From: an uncultured Flavonifractor sp.
GTDB lineage: Bacteria; Bacillota; Clostridia; Oscillospirales; Oscillospiraceae
Reading direction: 5' to 3'
NCBI GenBank assembly: GCA_944385575.1
Contig: CALWXT010000003.1
Location: 1-64,000 of the forward strand
DNA length: 64,000 nucleotides
Position 1 is the first letter of the stretch, and each line of letters opens with the position of its first letter. The notes beneath the pieces are model-generated. The model was given only the letters and a program-made list of their open reading frames with translations, had not been told where the DNA came from and ran no database searches. This document shows, one piece after another, positions 25,903 through 34,618 of this stretch. The position numbers were made by a program, and so were the translations under genes.

Positions 25903-27177
25903 TCAATCCCTGCCTTTCAGGAAATAGACGGTGTCCAGGGTCAGATCCTGGGCGGCCGCCACCGCTTCTTCCCGGGTCACCTGCTCCACCCGGGCGGCCA
26001 GCTCGTCCGGCCCCTCGGCCAGTCCGGCGGCAGCCTGACCCAGCCAGTAGTCCTCCAGTCGGCTCTGGGCGTCCAGAGTGGTCAGCAGCGTACTCACCAC
26101 CGAACGGCGGGCCCACTCCATCTCATCGTCGGTGAAGTCGCCGGTCTGGCACTTGTAAAGCTGGGAGAGGATCTCACCCTCCGCCTGGCCCACCTTATCA
26201 AATTCCACGCCGGAGGAGACCAGCATCACATCCTTGTACTTCATCAGGCCGGAGCTGGCATAGTAACACAGAGAGAGCTTCTCCCGCACGTTCATGAACA
26301 GCTTGGAGGTAGTGGTGCCGCCGTAAATGGCGTTGACCAGCGCCAGGGCGGGGTACTGCTTGTCCCAGGCATCGGCGTTGGTACGGAAACCCATGGCCAG
26401 CTTGCCCTGCGTCACGTCCAGGGCCTCCTCCACGCGCCGGGGCTTGGCGGGCGCCTTCTGTTTGGCCGGACGGGTCACGTCCATCCGCTCCCCGCCCTCG
26501 GGCAGGCCCTCCACAATGGGGGCAAAGGCGGCCTGTACCCGCTCGGGGTCGGCGGAACCGCAGTAGTAAAGTTCCACCCGGGCGGTGCGCAGCAGCTTCT
26601 GATACTGTTCCCACAGTTCCTTGGCGTCAATGGCCTGGGCGCTGGCCTCAGTACCCAGCCGGTCCACGCCGAAGGGCTCGTCCGTGCACATCTCGGCCAC
26701 CACCCGGATCTGGGCGTACTGGCGCTTATCGTTGACCTGAGCACGGATGCGGTCGATCAGATTGTCCTTTTCCTGCCGGGTATAGTCCGGGCAGAACACG
26801 CCGTCCTGGGTGCAGGGCCGCAGGAGCACTTCCGCCATCAGCGCCGCCGCCGGCTCCAGCACCTGCTCCCCTTCCAGGGCGTAGGCGTCGTCCAGAAAGC
26901 TGCCCGCAAATCCCACACACTGGGTCTCACCCTTCTTACGCACCAGGGGCTCCAGAGAACCGCCGTACAGCTCGTCCAGAGCGGCGGAGAGGGACTCCAG
27001 GTCGGGATGCTCCGCCGTGCCACGCCGGAGCACCATGGGTACCAGGGCGTTGCGGGACGCGTCCTCCTCGGACAGCGGGGTCAGAAAACGCACGGCCAGC
27101 GTGCTGGATTTGAATTTCTTCGTCTGCACCGCCGTCAAATGGACGCCGGGACGCAGTGTGATCTGTGTGACCTTCAT
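25903..27177 (-). CDS. M16 family peptidase homologue without a zinc motif (YmfF-like)
   Basis: A 424-aa protein with the M16 double-domain layout, but at the place of HxxEH it reads LVPMVLRRGTAEHPDLESL, so it lacks the zinc site and is likely the non-catalytic partner of the gene at 24621-25898. The second half contains NAIYGGTTTSKLFMNVREKL, typical of M16 inactive domains. The frame opens at 27216, but the ATG at 27177 (MKVTQITLRPGV) matches the family start. Its substrate is unknown. Confidence 0.86.
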   Translation of the reverse strand: MKVTQITLRPGVHLTAVQTKKFKSSTLAVRFLTPLSEEDASRNALVPMVLRRGTAEHPDLESLSAALDELYGGSLEPLVRKKGETQCVGFAGSFLDDAYALEGEQVLEPAAALMAEVLLRPCTQDGVFCPDYTRQEKDNLIDRIRAQVNDKRQYAQIRVVAEMCTDEPFGVDRLGTEASAQAIDAKELWEQYQKLLRTARVELYYCGSADPERVQAAFAPIVEGLPEGGERMDVTRPAKQKAPAKPRRVEEALDVTQGKLAMGFRTNADAWDKQYPALALVNAIYGGTTTSKLFMNVREKLSLCYYASSGLMKYKDVMLVSSGVEFDKVGQAEGEILSQLYKCQTGDFTDDEMEWARRSVVSTLLTTLDAQSRLEDYWLGQAAAGLAEGPDELAARVEQVTREEAVAAAQDLTLDTVYFLKGRD

Positions 27178-27243
27178 GAATTCGGATCCATCCTTTCTTC
27201 CTGCATAGCCTGTCACATTTGAGCCGGGCTATACATCTATCTG

Positions 27244-28440
27244 TTACAGCTGGCTTCGGTCCCGCAGCCAGCTGGGCAGAGAGCGCATTTTAATACTCGA
27301 CACGACCCCCATAGCCGCGAACATGGTGACAATGGAGGAGCCGCCATAGCTGATAAAGGGCAGGGTCAGACCCACCACAGGGAAAATATACAGGCACATA
27401 CCCACATTGACCCCCACCTGGGCCATAAGCATACCGGCGTACCCCATGGCGATCAGCGCGCTCTGAGGCGAGCAGGCCCGGCGGGCCACCCAGACGCACC
27501 GCAGGATAATGAGGGCCAGCAGAAGCAGCAGCAGGCAGCAGCCCACCAGCCCGAATTCCTCCCCGCATACCGCAAAGATCTCATCCGTGTGCCGGGCGGG
27601 CAGACTGTGCTCCGAGGAACTCTGGGTCTGGATGCCCTGCAGGTAGCCCATACCGGTCAGGCCGCCGCTGCCGATGGCCATGATACTGCGGGTTTGCTGC
27701 CAGCCCGCATCCTGAGTCTGCTCATATATGGTATTGGGATTTCCGGTGATGTGGTCAATAACCACCGTAAACCGTCTGGCAAAATACTTGTCACTGATGT
27801 GGGGCCAGATCAAGACCACCAGCACCACGCACATCACCACGCCCAGCAGGAACCACCGCTTCTTCACCCCACCTGCCCAAGCCATCACCGCAAAAATCAA
27901 CAGATAGGTCAGACCCATGCCGAAGTCGCCGGAGGTCACCGCGATGAGCGCAAACATAAACAGAGTATGCCCCGCAATCTGAAAAACCGAACTGGGGCGG
28001 CTGATACCCTTCTCCTTCAATCGGTTCATCTGCCAGGCCAGCAGCAGCACAAAGGTGAGTTTGGCCAACTCCGCCGGCTGTATATTGACCGGAAAACCGG
28101 GAATGTCCAGCCAGCTGTTGTTGCCCGTCTCCTCCGCGCCGGTACCCAGCGGGGTAAACAGCAGCAGATTGACCGCCAGGGAAAAGACGGCCAGCAGCTT
28201 CCAGGATTTTTCTGTAAACAACTCAATGTCCACCGAGGACATGAGGATATAGACCAGCACGCCCAATACGATGGCTACCCCCTGCACCAGCATGCAGCGC
28301 AGGCCGGCAGAAGGTTCCATCCAGCGGGTGGCACTGTAAATCAGAATCAGGCCGAATCCGCTGGTCGCCAGGCAGAATGCCAGCAGCAGCCGGTCGCCCC
28401 GGTCAAGGAATGCCCGTATGGAGTCTGAAAACCAGGACAA
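27244..28440 (-). CDS. FtsW/RodA/SpoVE family peptidoglycan polymerase
   Basis: A 398-aa SEDS glycosyltransferase with about ten membrane segments. LPARHTDEIFAVCGEEFG carries the conserved Asp region, and LPFISYGGSSIVTMFAAMG is the family signature near the C-terminus. It polymerises lipid II with a partner class B PBP. NIQPAELAKLTFVL is closer to RodA than FtsW in style, so RodA is the best guess. The likely start is TTG at 28440, behind AGGGGGG. It leads an operon with the M16 pair and lgt. Confidence 0.92.
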   Translation of the reverse strand: MSWFSDSIRAFLDRGDRLLLAFCLATSGFGLILIYSATRWMEPSAGLRCMLVQGVAIVLGVLVYILMSSVDIELFTEKSWKLLAVFSLAVNLLLFTPLGTGAEETGNNSWLDIPGFPVNIQPAELAKLTFVLLLAWQMNRLKEKGISRPSSVFQIAGHTLFMFALIAVTSGDFGMGLTYLLIFAVMAWAGGVKKRWFLLGVVMCVVLVVLIWPHISDKYFARRFTVVIDHITGNPNTIYEQTQDAGWQQTRSIMAIGSGGLTGMGYLQGIQTQSSSEHSLPARHTDEIFAVCGEEFGLVGCCLLLLLLALIILRCVWVARRACSPQSALIAMGYAGMLMAQVGVNVGMCLYIFPVVGLTLPFISYGGSSIVTMFAAMGVVSSIKMRSLPSWLRDRSQL

Positions 28441-28486
28441 GGCCCCGCCCCCCTTCTATGGAAATCAACTTAGTTTACCATCTTTT

Positions 28487-28515
28487 TTGCGTTTGGTAAA
28501 CGGCTGTGTTATAAT
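28487..28515 (+). promoter_or_regulatory. Promoter of tsaE-tsaB-upp
   Basis: TTGCGT (28487-28492), a 17-bp spacer and TATAAT (28510-28515) with an extended -10 TGT. An inverted repeat GTTTACC (28474-28480) / GGTAAAC (28494-28500) surrounds the -35 box and may be a protein-binding site. Confidence 0.72.
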
Positions 28516-28547
28516 AATTAAGCGATTCTTTACATTTGAGGTGCTGT

Positions 28548-28976
28548 ATGGAAGTTATCTCCAATTCGCCGCAGGAGACCGAGGCGCTGGGTGAGAAGCT
28601 GGCCGCCCGGCTGTCCCCCGGCGATATCATAGCTTTTTCCGGTGATCTGGGGTCTGGAAAGACCGCCTTTACCAGAGGTCTTGCCAAAGGTCTGGGCATT
28701 GAGGAACGGGTCACCAGCCCTACCTTTACCATTGTCAACGAGTATGAGGGCGGCCGTCTGCCCCTGTTCCACTTCGACATGTACCGGCTTGGCTCCTCCG
28801 ACGAGCTGTTCGACATCGGCTGGGAGGATTATCTGGCCCGGGGCGGCGTATGCGCCGTGGAGTGGAGCGAGATCGTGGACGACGCGCTGGAAGGCGACGT
28901 GATCCGGGTGGATATCCGCCGGGGCGCAGAGGACAGCCAGCGCATCATTACCATTACAGGAGGTCCTGACGCATGA
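28548..28976 (+). CDS. tsaE: tRNA t6A synthesis ATPase TsaE
   Basis: A 142-aa P-loop ATPase that assists the TsaB-TsaD complex in tRNA N6-threonylcarbamoyladenosine synthesis. SGDLGSGKTAFTRGL is Walker A, TSPTFTIVNEY the switch region, FHFDMYRL the conserved middle motif and VEWSEI the conserved Trp motif. The ATG at 28548 follows GAGG by 6 nt; an upstream TTG in frame lacks a good site. It overlaps tsaB by 4 bases. Confidence 0.94.
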   Translation: MEVISNSPQETEALGEKLAARLSPGDIIAFSGDLGSGKTAFTRGLAKGLGIEERVTSPTFTIVNEYEGGRLPLFHFDMYRLGSSDELFDIGWEDYLARGGVCAVEWSEIVDDALEGDVIRVDIRRGAEDSQRIITITGGPDA

Positions 28977-29683
28977 AGATCCTTGCCCTGGAATCCTCTG
29001 CCGTCGCCTGCTCGGCGGCGCTGTGCGAGGATGAAAAGCTGATCGCCCAGTCCTACCAGAACAACGGCCTGACCCACTCGGTCACCTTAATGCCTATGAC
29101 CACTTCCCTGCTCTCCGGCTGCGGCGTCTCCCTGGATCAGGTGGATCTGATCGCCGTAGCCGCCGGCCCGGGTTCCTTTACCGGCCTGCGTATCGGCGTG
29201 GCCGCCGCCAAAGGCCTGGCCTGGCCTGGCAAAACGCCCTGCGCCGCCTGTTCCACCCTGGAATCCATGGCCTGGCCGCTGGCCCACACCGGCCTGGAGA
29301 TTTGCCCTGTCATGGATGCCCGGCGGCACCAGGTATACAACGCCCGGTTTGCCAGTGACGGACAGACGCTGACCCGGCTGTGTCCGGACCGCGCTATCGC
29401 CCTGGAAGATCTGGCGGAGGAATTAAAAAAGAGTGGAAATCCGCAAATTCTGGTTGGAGACGGCGCGGTTTTATGCTATACTACCCTCAAGGAACTGGGG
29501 CTGGACGTCCGGCTGGCGCCCCCCCACCTGCAATTTCAGAGCGCATGGGGCGTAGCCCGCTGCGCCCTGGAGCTGGCCCGGCGCGGCGAACTGACCGACG
29601 CCTCCGGCCTGACGCCCAACTATCACCGGCTCTCCCAGGCCGAGCGGGAGCGGCTGGCAAAAGAACAAAACAAAGGGGAATAG
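28973..29683 (+). CDS. tsaB: tRNA t6A synthesis scaffold TsaB
   Basis: A 236-aa ASKHA-fold protein, the non-catalytic partner that dimerises with Tsa[14 protein letters not shown] opens the fold, and [21 protein letters not shown] is the family hallmark, quoted without its first residues. It overlaps tsaE by the ATGA unit. In many Clostridia rimI and tsaD follow directly; here upp follows instead. Confidence 0.94.
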   Translation: MKILALESSAVACSAALCEDEKLIAQSYQNNGLTHSVTLMPMTTSLLSGCGVSLDQVDLIAVAAGPGSFTGLRIGVAAAKGLAWPGKTPCAACSTLESMAWPLAHTGLEICPVMDARRHQVYNARFASDGQTLTRLCPDRAIALEDLAEELKKSGNPQILVGDGAVLCYTTLKELGLDVRLAPPHLQFQSAWGVARCALELARRGELTDASGLTPNYHRLSQAERERLAKEQNKGE

Positions 29684-29687
29684 CGTC

Positions 29688-30323
29688 ATGGATATGGAAA
29701 AAGTACACATTCTGGATCATCCGCTGCTGCAGCACAAGCTGACCATCCTCCGGGATGAGAACACCGGCGTCAAGGACTTCCGCCAGGTCGTCTCCGAGAT
29801 CGCCACCCTCATGTGCTATGAGGCCACCCGGGATCTGCCCATGGAGGAAGTGGAGATCAAGACCCCCATCACCACTGCCAAGTTCAAGACCATCGCTGGC
29901 AAGAAGCTGGCCATCGTTCCCGTCCTGCGGGCCGGTCTGGGCATGGTGGACGGCATCCTGACCCTGATTCCCTCCGCCAAGGTGGGTCACATCGGCCTCT
30001 ACCGGGATCCCGACACTCTGGAGCCGGTGGAGTACTACTGCAAGATGCCTACCGACATTGCCGAGCGGGAGGTTATCATCCTGGATCCCATGCTGGCCAC
30101 CGGCGGCTCCGCCTCTGCCGCCATCCAGTTCATCAAGAACTATGAGGTCAAGCACATCAAGCTGATGAACATTATCGCCGCTCCCGAGGGCATCGAGCGG
30201 GTGCATCATGATCACCCCGACGTGGATATCTACTGCGCCGCTCTGGATGAGAAGCTCAACGACCACGGCTATATCGTCCCCGGCCTGGGTGACGCCGGCG
30301 ACCGGATCTTCGGCACCAAGTAA
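29688..30323 (+). CDS. upp: Uracil phosphoribosyltransferase
   Basis: It makes UMP from uracil and PRPP for pyrimidine salvage. The PRPP-binding motif is [15 protein letters not shown] (about 131-145), [13 protein letters not shown] binds near the active site, and [16 protein letters not shown] is the conserved C-terminus. The 211-aa length is normal. AAAGGGGAA lies before tandem ATGs at 29688 and 29694, so the first residue is uncertain by two codons. Confidence 0.96.
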   Translation: MDMEKVHILDHPLLQHKLTILRDENTGVKDFRQVVSEIATLMCYEATRDLPMEEVEIKTPITTAKFKTIAGKKLAIVPVLRAGLGMVDGILTLIPSAKVGHIGLYRDPDTLEPVEYYCKMPTDIAEREVIILDPMLATGGSASAAIQFIKNYEVKHIKLMNIIAAPEGIERVHHDHPDVDIYCAALDEKLNDHGYIVPGLGDAGDRIFGTK

Positions 30324-30335
30324 CATTCCTCATTC

Positions 30336-30371
30336 AAAGGCATGCTTTTCTACAAAAAGCATGCCTTTGTT
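30336..30371 (+). terminator. Probable terminator after upp
   Basis: AAAGGCATGCTTTT, a 3-4 nt loop and AAAAAGCATGCCTTT followed by GTTTG. The stem is perfect but the T-run is short, so termination may be partial. Confidence 0.65.
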
Positions 30372-30394
30372 TGTGCTGTCACGGAGGAAAAATC

Positions 30395-31258
30395 GTGTGG
30401 ATGATCGCAGCGGTTCTTTCCGCTTTTTTTGCCGGTATTACGGCAATACTTGCCAAATGCGGGATCAGAAAAACAGACTCGGATCTTGCCACGGCTCTGC
30501 GCACAATCGTTGTTCTGGTGTTTTCTTGGATCATCGTTGTTGTTTCCGGCTCCCTTGCTTCCATCGCACAGCTTACACCCAGAGCACTCTTTTTTCTGCT
30601 GCTTTCCGGCCTGGCCACAGGAGCCTCATGGTTATGCTATTTTAAAGCGCTTTCTCTGGGCGATGTAAATAAAGTTGCGCCAATCGATAAGTCAAGTACT
30701 GTTTTGACCGTTCTGATCGCAATAATCTGCTTTTCAGAAACCGATCACCTTGCCGCAAAATTGGTCGGGACAATATTGCTTGCCGCCGGTATTCTCCTGA
30801 TGGCAGAACAAAAATCTTCATCTTCTGACTCTCGGACAAGCGGCACGTGGCTTTTTTATGCTGTTTGCTCCGCCGTTTTCGCGGCACTCACATCTATCCT
30901 GGCCAAAATCGGGATTTCCGGCATTGATTCCAACCTTGGTACGGCCATTCGGACTATGGTTGTTCTTGTCATGGCCTGGGCCGTCGTCTTTGCAAAAGGC
31001 AAGCAGTCCCAATGCAGGACGCTCGACCCCAAGGAGCTCGTTTTCATTTCCCTCTCCGGCATTGCCACGGGGGCGTCATGGCTGTGTTACTACTACGCAA
31101 TCCAAACCGGTGTTGTCAGTGTCGTGGTACCCATCGATAAGATGAGTATTTTGGTGACCGTACTGTTTTCTCGTCTCGTTTTAAAAGAGCAGATCAGCAG
31201 AAAAGCTTGTTTCGGTCTGCTTTTTATGCTGATCGGAACCTTGGTCATTGCAATGTGA
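30395..31258 (+). CDS. EamA/DMT family permease with two similar halves
   Basis: A 287-aa protein with ten hydrophobic segments, of the drug/metabolite transporter superfamily. The two EamA halves are unusually alike: AKCGIRKTDSDLATALRTIV against AKIGISGIDSNLGTAIRTMV, and SGLATGASWLCYFKAL against SGIATGASWLCYYYAI. The likely start is GTG at 30395, 7 nt after GGAGG (30383-30387). The gene is more AT-rich than its neighbours, which suggests horizontal gain. The substrate is unknown. Confidence 0.88.
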   Translation: MWMIAAVLSAFFAGITAILAKCGIRKTDSDLATALRTIVVLVFSWIIVVVSGSLASIAQLTPRALFFLLLSGLATGASWLCYFKALSLGDVNKVAPIDKSSTVLTVLIAIICFSETDHLAAKLVGTILLAAGILLMAEQKSSSSDSRTSGTWLFYAVCSAVFAALTSILAKIGISGIDSNLGTAIRTMVVLVMAWAVVFAKGKQSQCRTLDPKELVFISLSGIATGASWLCYYYAIQTGVVSVVVPIDKMSILVTVLFSRLVLKEQISRKACFGLLFMLIGTLVIAM

Positions 31259-31311
31259 ACTTATTTATCTGTACAGTCTGACCGCAATATGAGCACAGGA
31301 GTTTCAAACGT

Positions 31312-31764
31312 ATGATAAAGATACTTTTTGTATGTCACGGCAATATCTGCCGCAGCCCAATGGCGGAATTCGTCATGAAGGACCTCGTCAAAAAAGCCGG
31401 TCGGGCAGCGGAGTTTGAGATTGCCTCCGCTGCCACGAGCACGGAAGAAATCGGTAACCCGGTCTATCCCCCTGCGCGCCGGAAACTGGCCGAGCACGGT
31501 ATCAGCTGCACTGGCAAAACAGCCCGACAGCTGACCCGGGCCGACTATGACCGCTGGGATCTGCTGATCGGCATGGACCAGGCCAATCTGCGCAATATGC
31601 GCCGTCTGTTCCCGGACGATCCGGAACAGAAGCTGCACCTGCTGATGGACTACACCAGCAGGCCCGGCCAAGTGGCGGACCCGTGGTATACGGGGGACTT
31701 CGAGGCCACCTGGCGCGATGTGCTTGAGGGCTGCCGGGGACTACTGTACAAATTGCAGAAATAA
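31312..31764 (+). CDS. Low-molecular-weight protein-tyrosine phosphatase
   Basis: A 150-aa cytoplasmic phosphatase. The P-loop VCHGNICRSPMAEFV (7-21) has the catalytic Cys and Arg of CX5R(S), and DPWYTGDFEATW near residue 124 contains the general-acid Asp. Bacterial relatives dephosphorylate tyrosine kinases or arginine-phosphorylated proteins; the residue after the Cys motif alone does not decide between them. It is followed directly by a terminator. Confidence 0.94.
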   Translation: MIKILFVCHGNICRSPMAEFVMKDLVKKAGRAAEFEIASAATSTEEIGNPVYPPARRKLAEHGISCTGKTARQLTRADYDRWDLLIGMDQANLRNMRRLFPDDPEQKLHLLMDYTSRPGQVADPWYTGDFEATWRDVLEGCRGLLYKLQK

Positions 31765-31767
31765 TAG

Positions 31768-31807
31768 AAAAAGGATGGACGCGGTGCAACCACGTCCATC
31801 CTTTTTT
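31768..31807. terminator. Bidirectional terminator at the left border of the catabolic island
   Basis: A-run, GGATGGACG, an 11-nt loop, CGTCCATCC and a T-run, between the convergent phosphatase and KDPG-aldolase-like genes. Confidence 0.88.
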
Positions 31808-31820
31808 CTGTCAAAACAGA

Positions 31821-32450
31821 TCAGCCTTCCACCGCGTTCATGCTGTCGGCAAGTTGGCCGATCAGTGTCCGTGCCTCATCCCAGCGCCTGCCCTGAACCA
31901 CTTCTTTGGGCAGCAGATTTCCGCCGATCCCGACGCCGATGAAGCCCCGGCGCAGGAATTCCGGCGCGTTGTCCGGCCGCACGCCGCCTACCGCCACATA
32001 CTCCGTCCCGTCAAAGGGGCCCTTCAGGCTCTTGATAAAATGGGGGGGCAGATCGCCCGCCGGAAACAGCTTCAGCGTCTTGATGCCATATTCCAGACAG
32101 ACCGACACATCCGTGGGGCTCATGACACCGGGCAGGATCGGCATGCTGTTCTCCGCAGCAAAATCCAGAATCGTTCGGGACGTGGACGGCGTCAGAAGGA
32201 AGTCCGCCCCGGCAGCCTTGGCATCCCGGCACCGCTCCAGGGTAATGGAGGTTCCGGCGCCCACGTGCACGCTGTCGCCGTAGGTGTCATGCAGATAGGA
32301 AATCTGCGCGGCGGCCCCAGCTCCGTTCATTGCTACTTCAAAAATCCGCACACCGCCGTCATAGGCAGCCTGCACGTAATCGGGAAAATACTCCTGCGGC
32401 GTATCACGAAACACCGCACACAGCTTATAAGTCCTGAACAGTTGTTCCAT
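31821..32450 (-). CDS. KDPG/KHG aldolase family protein
   Basis: A 209-aa TIM-barrel class I aldolase of the Eda family. The Schiff-base lysine is in IKTLKLFPAGDLPP (about residue 130), and GAGTSITLERC and VGGVRPDN are conserved parts. One oddity: the E. coli Eda motif E-V-T-L-R, with catalytic Glu and carboxylate-binding Arg, reads EVAMNGAG here, so the Glu stays but the Arg is gone. It may cleave a related 2-keto-3-deoxy acid rather than KDPG. It is the last gene of the minus-strand island operon, after the kinase. Confidence 0.87.
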   Translation of the reverse strand: MEQLFRTYKLCAVFRDTPQEYFPDYVQAAYDGGVRIFEVAMNGAGAAAQISYLHDTYGDSVHVGAGTSITLERCRDAKAAGADFLLTPSTSRTILDFAAENSMPILPGVMSPTDVSVCLEYGIKTLKLFPAGDLPPHFIKSLKGPFDGTEYVAVGGVRPDNAPEFLRRGFIGVGIGGNLLPKEVVQGRRWDEARTLIGQLADSMNAVEG

Positions 32451-32462
32451 ACCGGCCTCCTG

Positions 32463-33407
32463 CTAACGATAGATTTGAGCTTTGTGCTCCAGCAGACGGG
32501 TCATGATCTCCTCTGTGGGAACTCCCTCCGTATCACCCGTGGTCTCAGTGGCCAGGGCGCCGGCGATGGCGCCTTTCTGGCCGCACAGCGCAAGCGGTTC
32601 GCCTTTCAGAATGCCGGAAAGGAAACCGGCATTGAAGGCATCGCCCGCACCCACAGGGTCTACACAGACGCAAGGATAGGGTGGGATCTCCAGACTGCCT
32701 GTCCGGTCGGACACCACAGCCCCCTTCTCCCCCATCTTGACCGCCAGCCAGCGCACGCTTCCCTCCTGCATCAGCGTGCTGCGGATCTGCTCCAGATCCC
32801 GGGTACCCAGCAGCTGCTCCGCTTCATCCAGGCCCAGCATGGCGATGTCAGAGTTCATCAGGATTTTCCGCAGCATGGGAGCGTAATCCCTGTCCTTCCA
32901 CAGCTTTTTACGGATATTGGGATCGAAGCTGAACAGAATGCCCTCACGTCGGGCAAACGCCTGGACCCGCTCCACCATATCCTTACAGCTGTCGCTGAGC
33001 ACAGGGGTGATCCCTGTGACATGAATGATTTTTGCCTGTCGGAGATACGCCTCATCTTCGCACGCCATGACGGTGGCGGCAGAATTGCTCCGGTAATAGA
33101 AGACCGAGGTCTCGGAGTGGGAAAAAATCTCCTTGAAAAACACGCCGGTGGGATGTTCGTCATCCCACTCGACCCGGCTGGTGTCCACGCCTTCCGACCG
33201 GATAGTATTGCGCACCATGTAGCCCAGCTCGTCCCGACCCAGCCGGCTGATCCAGCCGGCGGTATGGCCCAGCTTGCACAGTCCGACCGCCACATTGCCC
33301 TCAGCACCGGCGGCCCGCAGGGCGAAGCTGCGCACATAGCGAAGCCGTCCGGTCTGTTCAGGGACCAGAATCGCCATGGACTCCCCGATGGTGATGACCT
33401 CAGGCAT
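32463..33407 (-). CDS. PfkB family sugar kinase, 2-dehydro-3-deoxygluconokinase-like
   Basis: A 314-aa ribokinase-fold enzyme. GESMAILVP opens the substrate-binding part, RAAGAEGNVAVGLCKLG is the first PfkB signature, and DPVGAGDAFNAGFLSGIL contains the catalytic Asp and anion hole. Sequence style and the neighbouring KDPG-aldolase-like gene point to KdgK, which makes KDPG from 2-keto-3-deoxygluconate. The start overlaps the upstream PLP enzyme gene by 8 bases. Confidence 0.86.
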   Translation of the reverse strand: MPEVITIGESMAILVPEQTGRLRYVRSFALRAAGAEGNVAVGLCKLGHTAGWISRLGRDELGYMVRNTIRSEGVDTSRVEWDDEHPTGVFFKEIFSHSETSVFYYRSNSAATVMACEDEAYLRQAKIIHVTGITPVLSDSCKDMVERVQAFARREGILFSFDPNIRKKLWKDRDYAPMLRKILMNSDIAMLGLDEAEQLLGTRDLEQIRSTLMQEGSVRWLAVKMGEKGAVVSDRTGSLEIPPYPCVCVDPVGAGDAFNAGFLSGILKGEPLALCGQKGAIAGALATETTGDTEGVPTEEIMTRLLEHKAQIYR

Positions 33408-34602
33408 GGTGTTCCTCCATGTACCGCTCCAGGAAGTCCAGCAGCTTCAGGATCTCATCCTCGCGGACAAACCAGTTGTTGGAGACCCGGATTCCTTCTT
33501 CCTTGGTATACAGGTCGATGGTACGGTACTGAATGATGATCTTCTCCTGCTCCCAGGCCGCCTTGACCAGCGCCCTGTGATCCACGCCGGGAATAGTAAA
33601 GGCGAAGATACCCGTCATCAGCCGCTCATCCTCCGGGGACAAGATGCGCGCCTGGGGCAGACGGCGGCTGAACTGCTCCCGGCAGAAACGGTTCAGCTCC
33701 CGCTGGCGGGCATAGATGTTTTCCGTGCCGATCTCCTCAGCCAGCCGGATGGTGTGAGAGAACGCGGTGTACATGGGGATATGCTTGCCGCCATACTCAA
33801 AACGCCGGGCCGTATTGCGCAGCGCGATCTCATTGGTAGCCATATCAAAGGACTCCTGCATACCGACGCCGCCGAAGGGGACCCGCAGCTGCGGGATCAG
33901 CTCCCGGCGGACATAGACGGCAGCAATGCCTTCCGGCCCACACATCCACTTGTGGCAGGAGATGACATAGAAGTCACAGCCCATGTCCTTTACATCAATC
34001 TCCGCATTTCCCGCCGCCTGGGCACCGTCCAGAGCGGTAAGCACACCGTGTTCCCGGGCAATCCGGCACAGGTCCTTGGCGGGCATTTTGGTACCGATGG
34101 CATGGAGTACATGGCTGAACGCCGCCAGCTTTACAGCACCGGTGTCCAGCGCCTGCTCAAATTGCTGACAGATCTGATCATATCCGCCCTCCGCCTTAAA
34201 CTTCCGGGTGGTAAAGCCGCGGATCTTTTCAGCCGCAAAGAACGGCAGCAGAGAGGCGGGATTCTCCTGGTTGGAGACCAGCACTTCGTCCCCTGGCCCC
34301 AGATCCAGCATGTAGTCAATGGTATTGAAGCCTTCGGCAATACAACGCACAAAGAAGATCTCCTCCGGCGCGGCATGAATAAAGCGGGCCACATCCCGGC
34401 GGGCCTCCTCCAGCATCTCAAACAGCCGGTCATGGACCTGGACGTTGATCTGACCTTCGTCAAAAATATATTCAAACACGCCCCGCATGCTGTCCCACAC
34501 TGACTGGGGGTAGGGGCCGCAGCCTGCGGAATTGAGATAAGTGTAGCGCTCCACCACAGGCATCTGCTTGCGGTAGGTTTCAAAATAGCTTGCTGGTTTC
34601 AT
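33400..34602 (-). CDS. Class V aminotransferase-family PLP enzyme
   Basis: A 400-aa fold-type I PLP enzyme resembling cysteine desulfurases and isopenicillin-N epimerases. YLNSAGCGPYPQSV (about residue 22) is the substrate-side loop, TALDGAQAAGNAE carries the PLP-ring Asp, and VISCHKWMCGPEG the Schiff-base Lys. No NifS-type Cys loop is evident, so desulfuration of cysteine is unlikely. In this operon, with a ketodeoxy-acid kinase and aldolase, it could eliminate or transfer an amino group; that is inference. Confidence 0.87.
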   Translation of the reverse strand: MKPASYFETYRKQMPVVERYTYLNSAGCGPYPQSVWDSMRGVFEYIFDEGQINVQVHDRLFEMLEEARRDVARFIHAAPEEIFFVRCIAEGFNTIDYMLDLGPGDEVLVSNQENPASLLPFFAAEKIRGFTTRKFKAEGGYDQICQQFEQALDTGAVKLAAFSHVLHAIGTKMPAKDLCRIAREHGVLTALDGAQAAGNAEIDVKDMGCDFYVISCHKWMCGPEGIAAVYVRRELIPQLRVPFGGVGMQESFDMATNEIALRNTARRFEYGGKHIPMYTAFSHTIRLAEEIGTENIYARQRELNRFCREQFSRRLPQARILSPEDERLMTGIFAFTIPGVDHRALVKAAWEQEKIIIQYRTIDLYTKEEGIRVSNNWFVREDEILKLLDFLERYMEEHHA

Positions 34603-34618
34603 TCAATAAGACCGCCTT

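Noticed and set aside
28973..30323. tsaB followed by rimI and tsaD as in many Clostridia
   Set aside because: The gene after tsaB has the PRPP motif and C-terminus of uracil phosphoribosyltransferase, so rimI and tsaD are not here.
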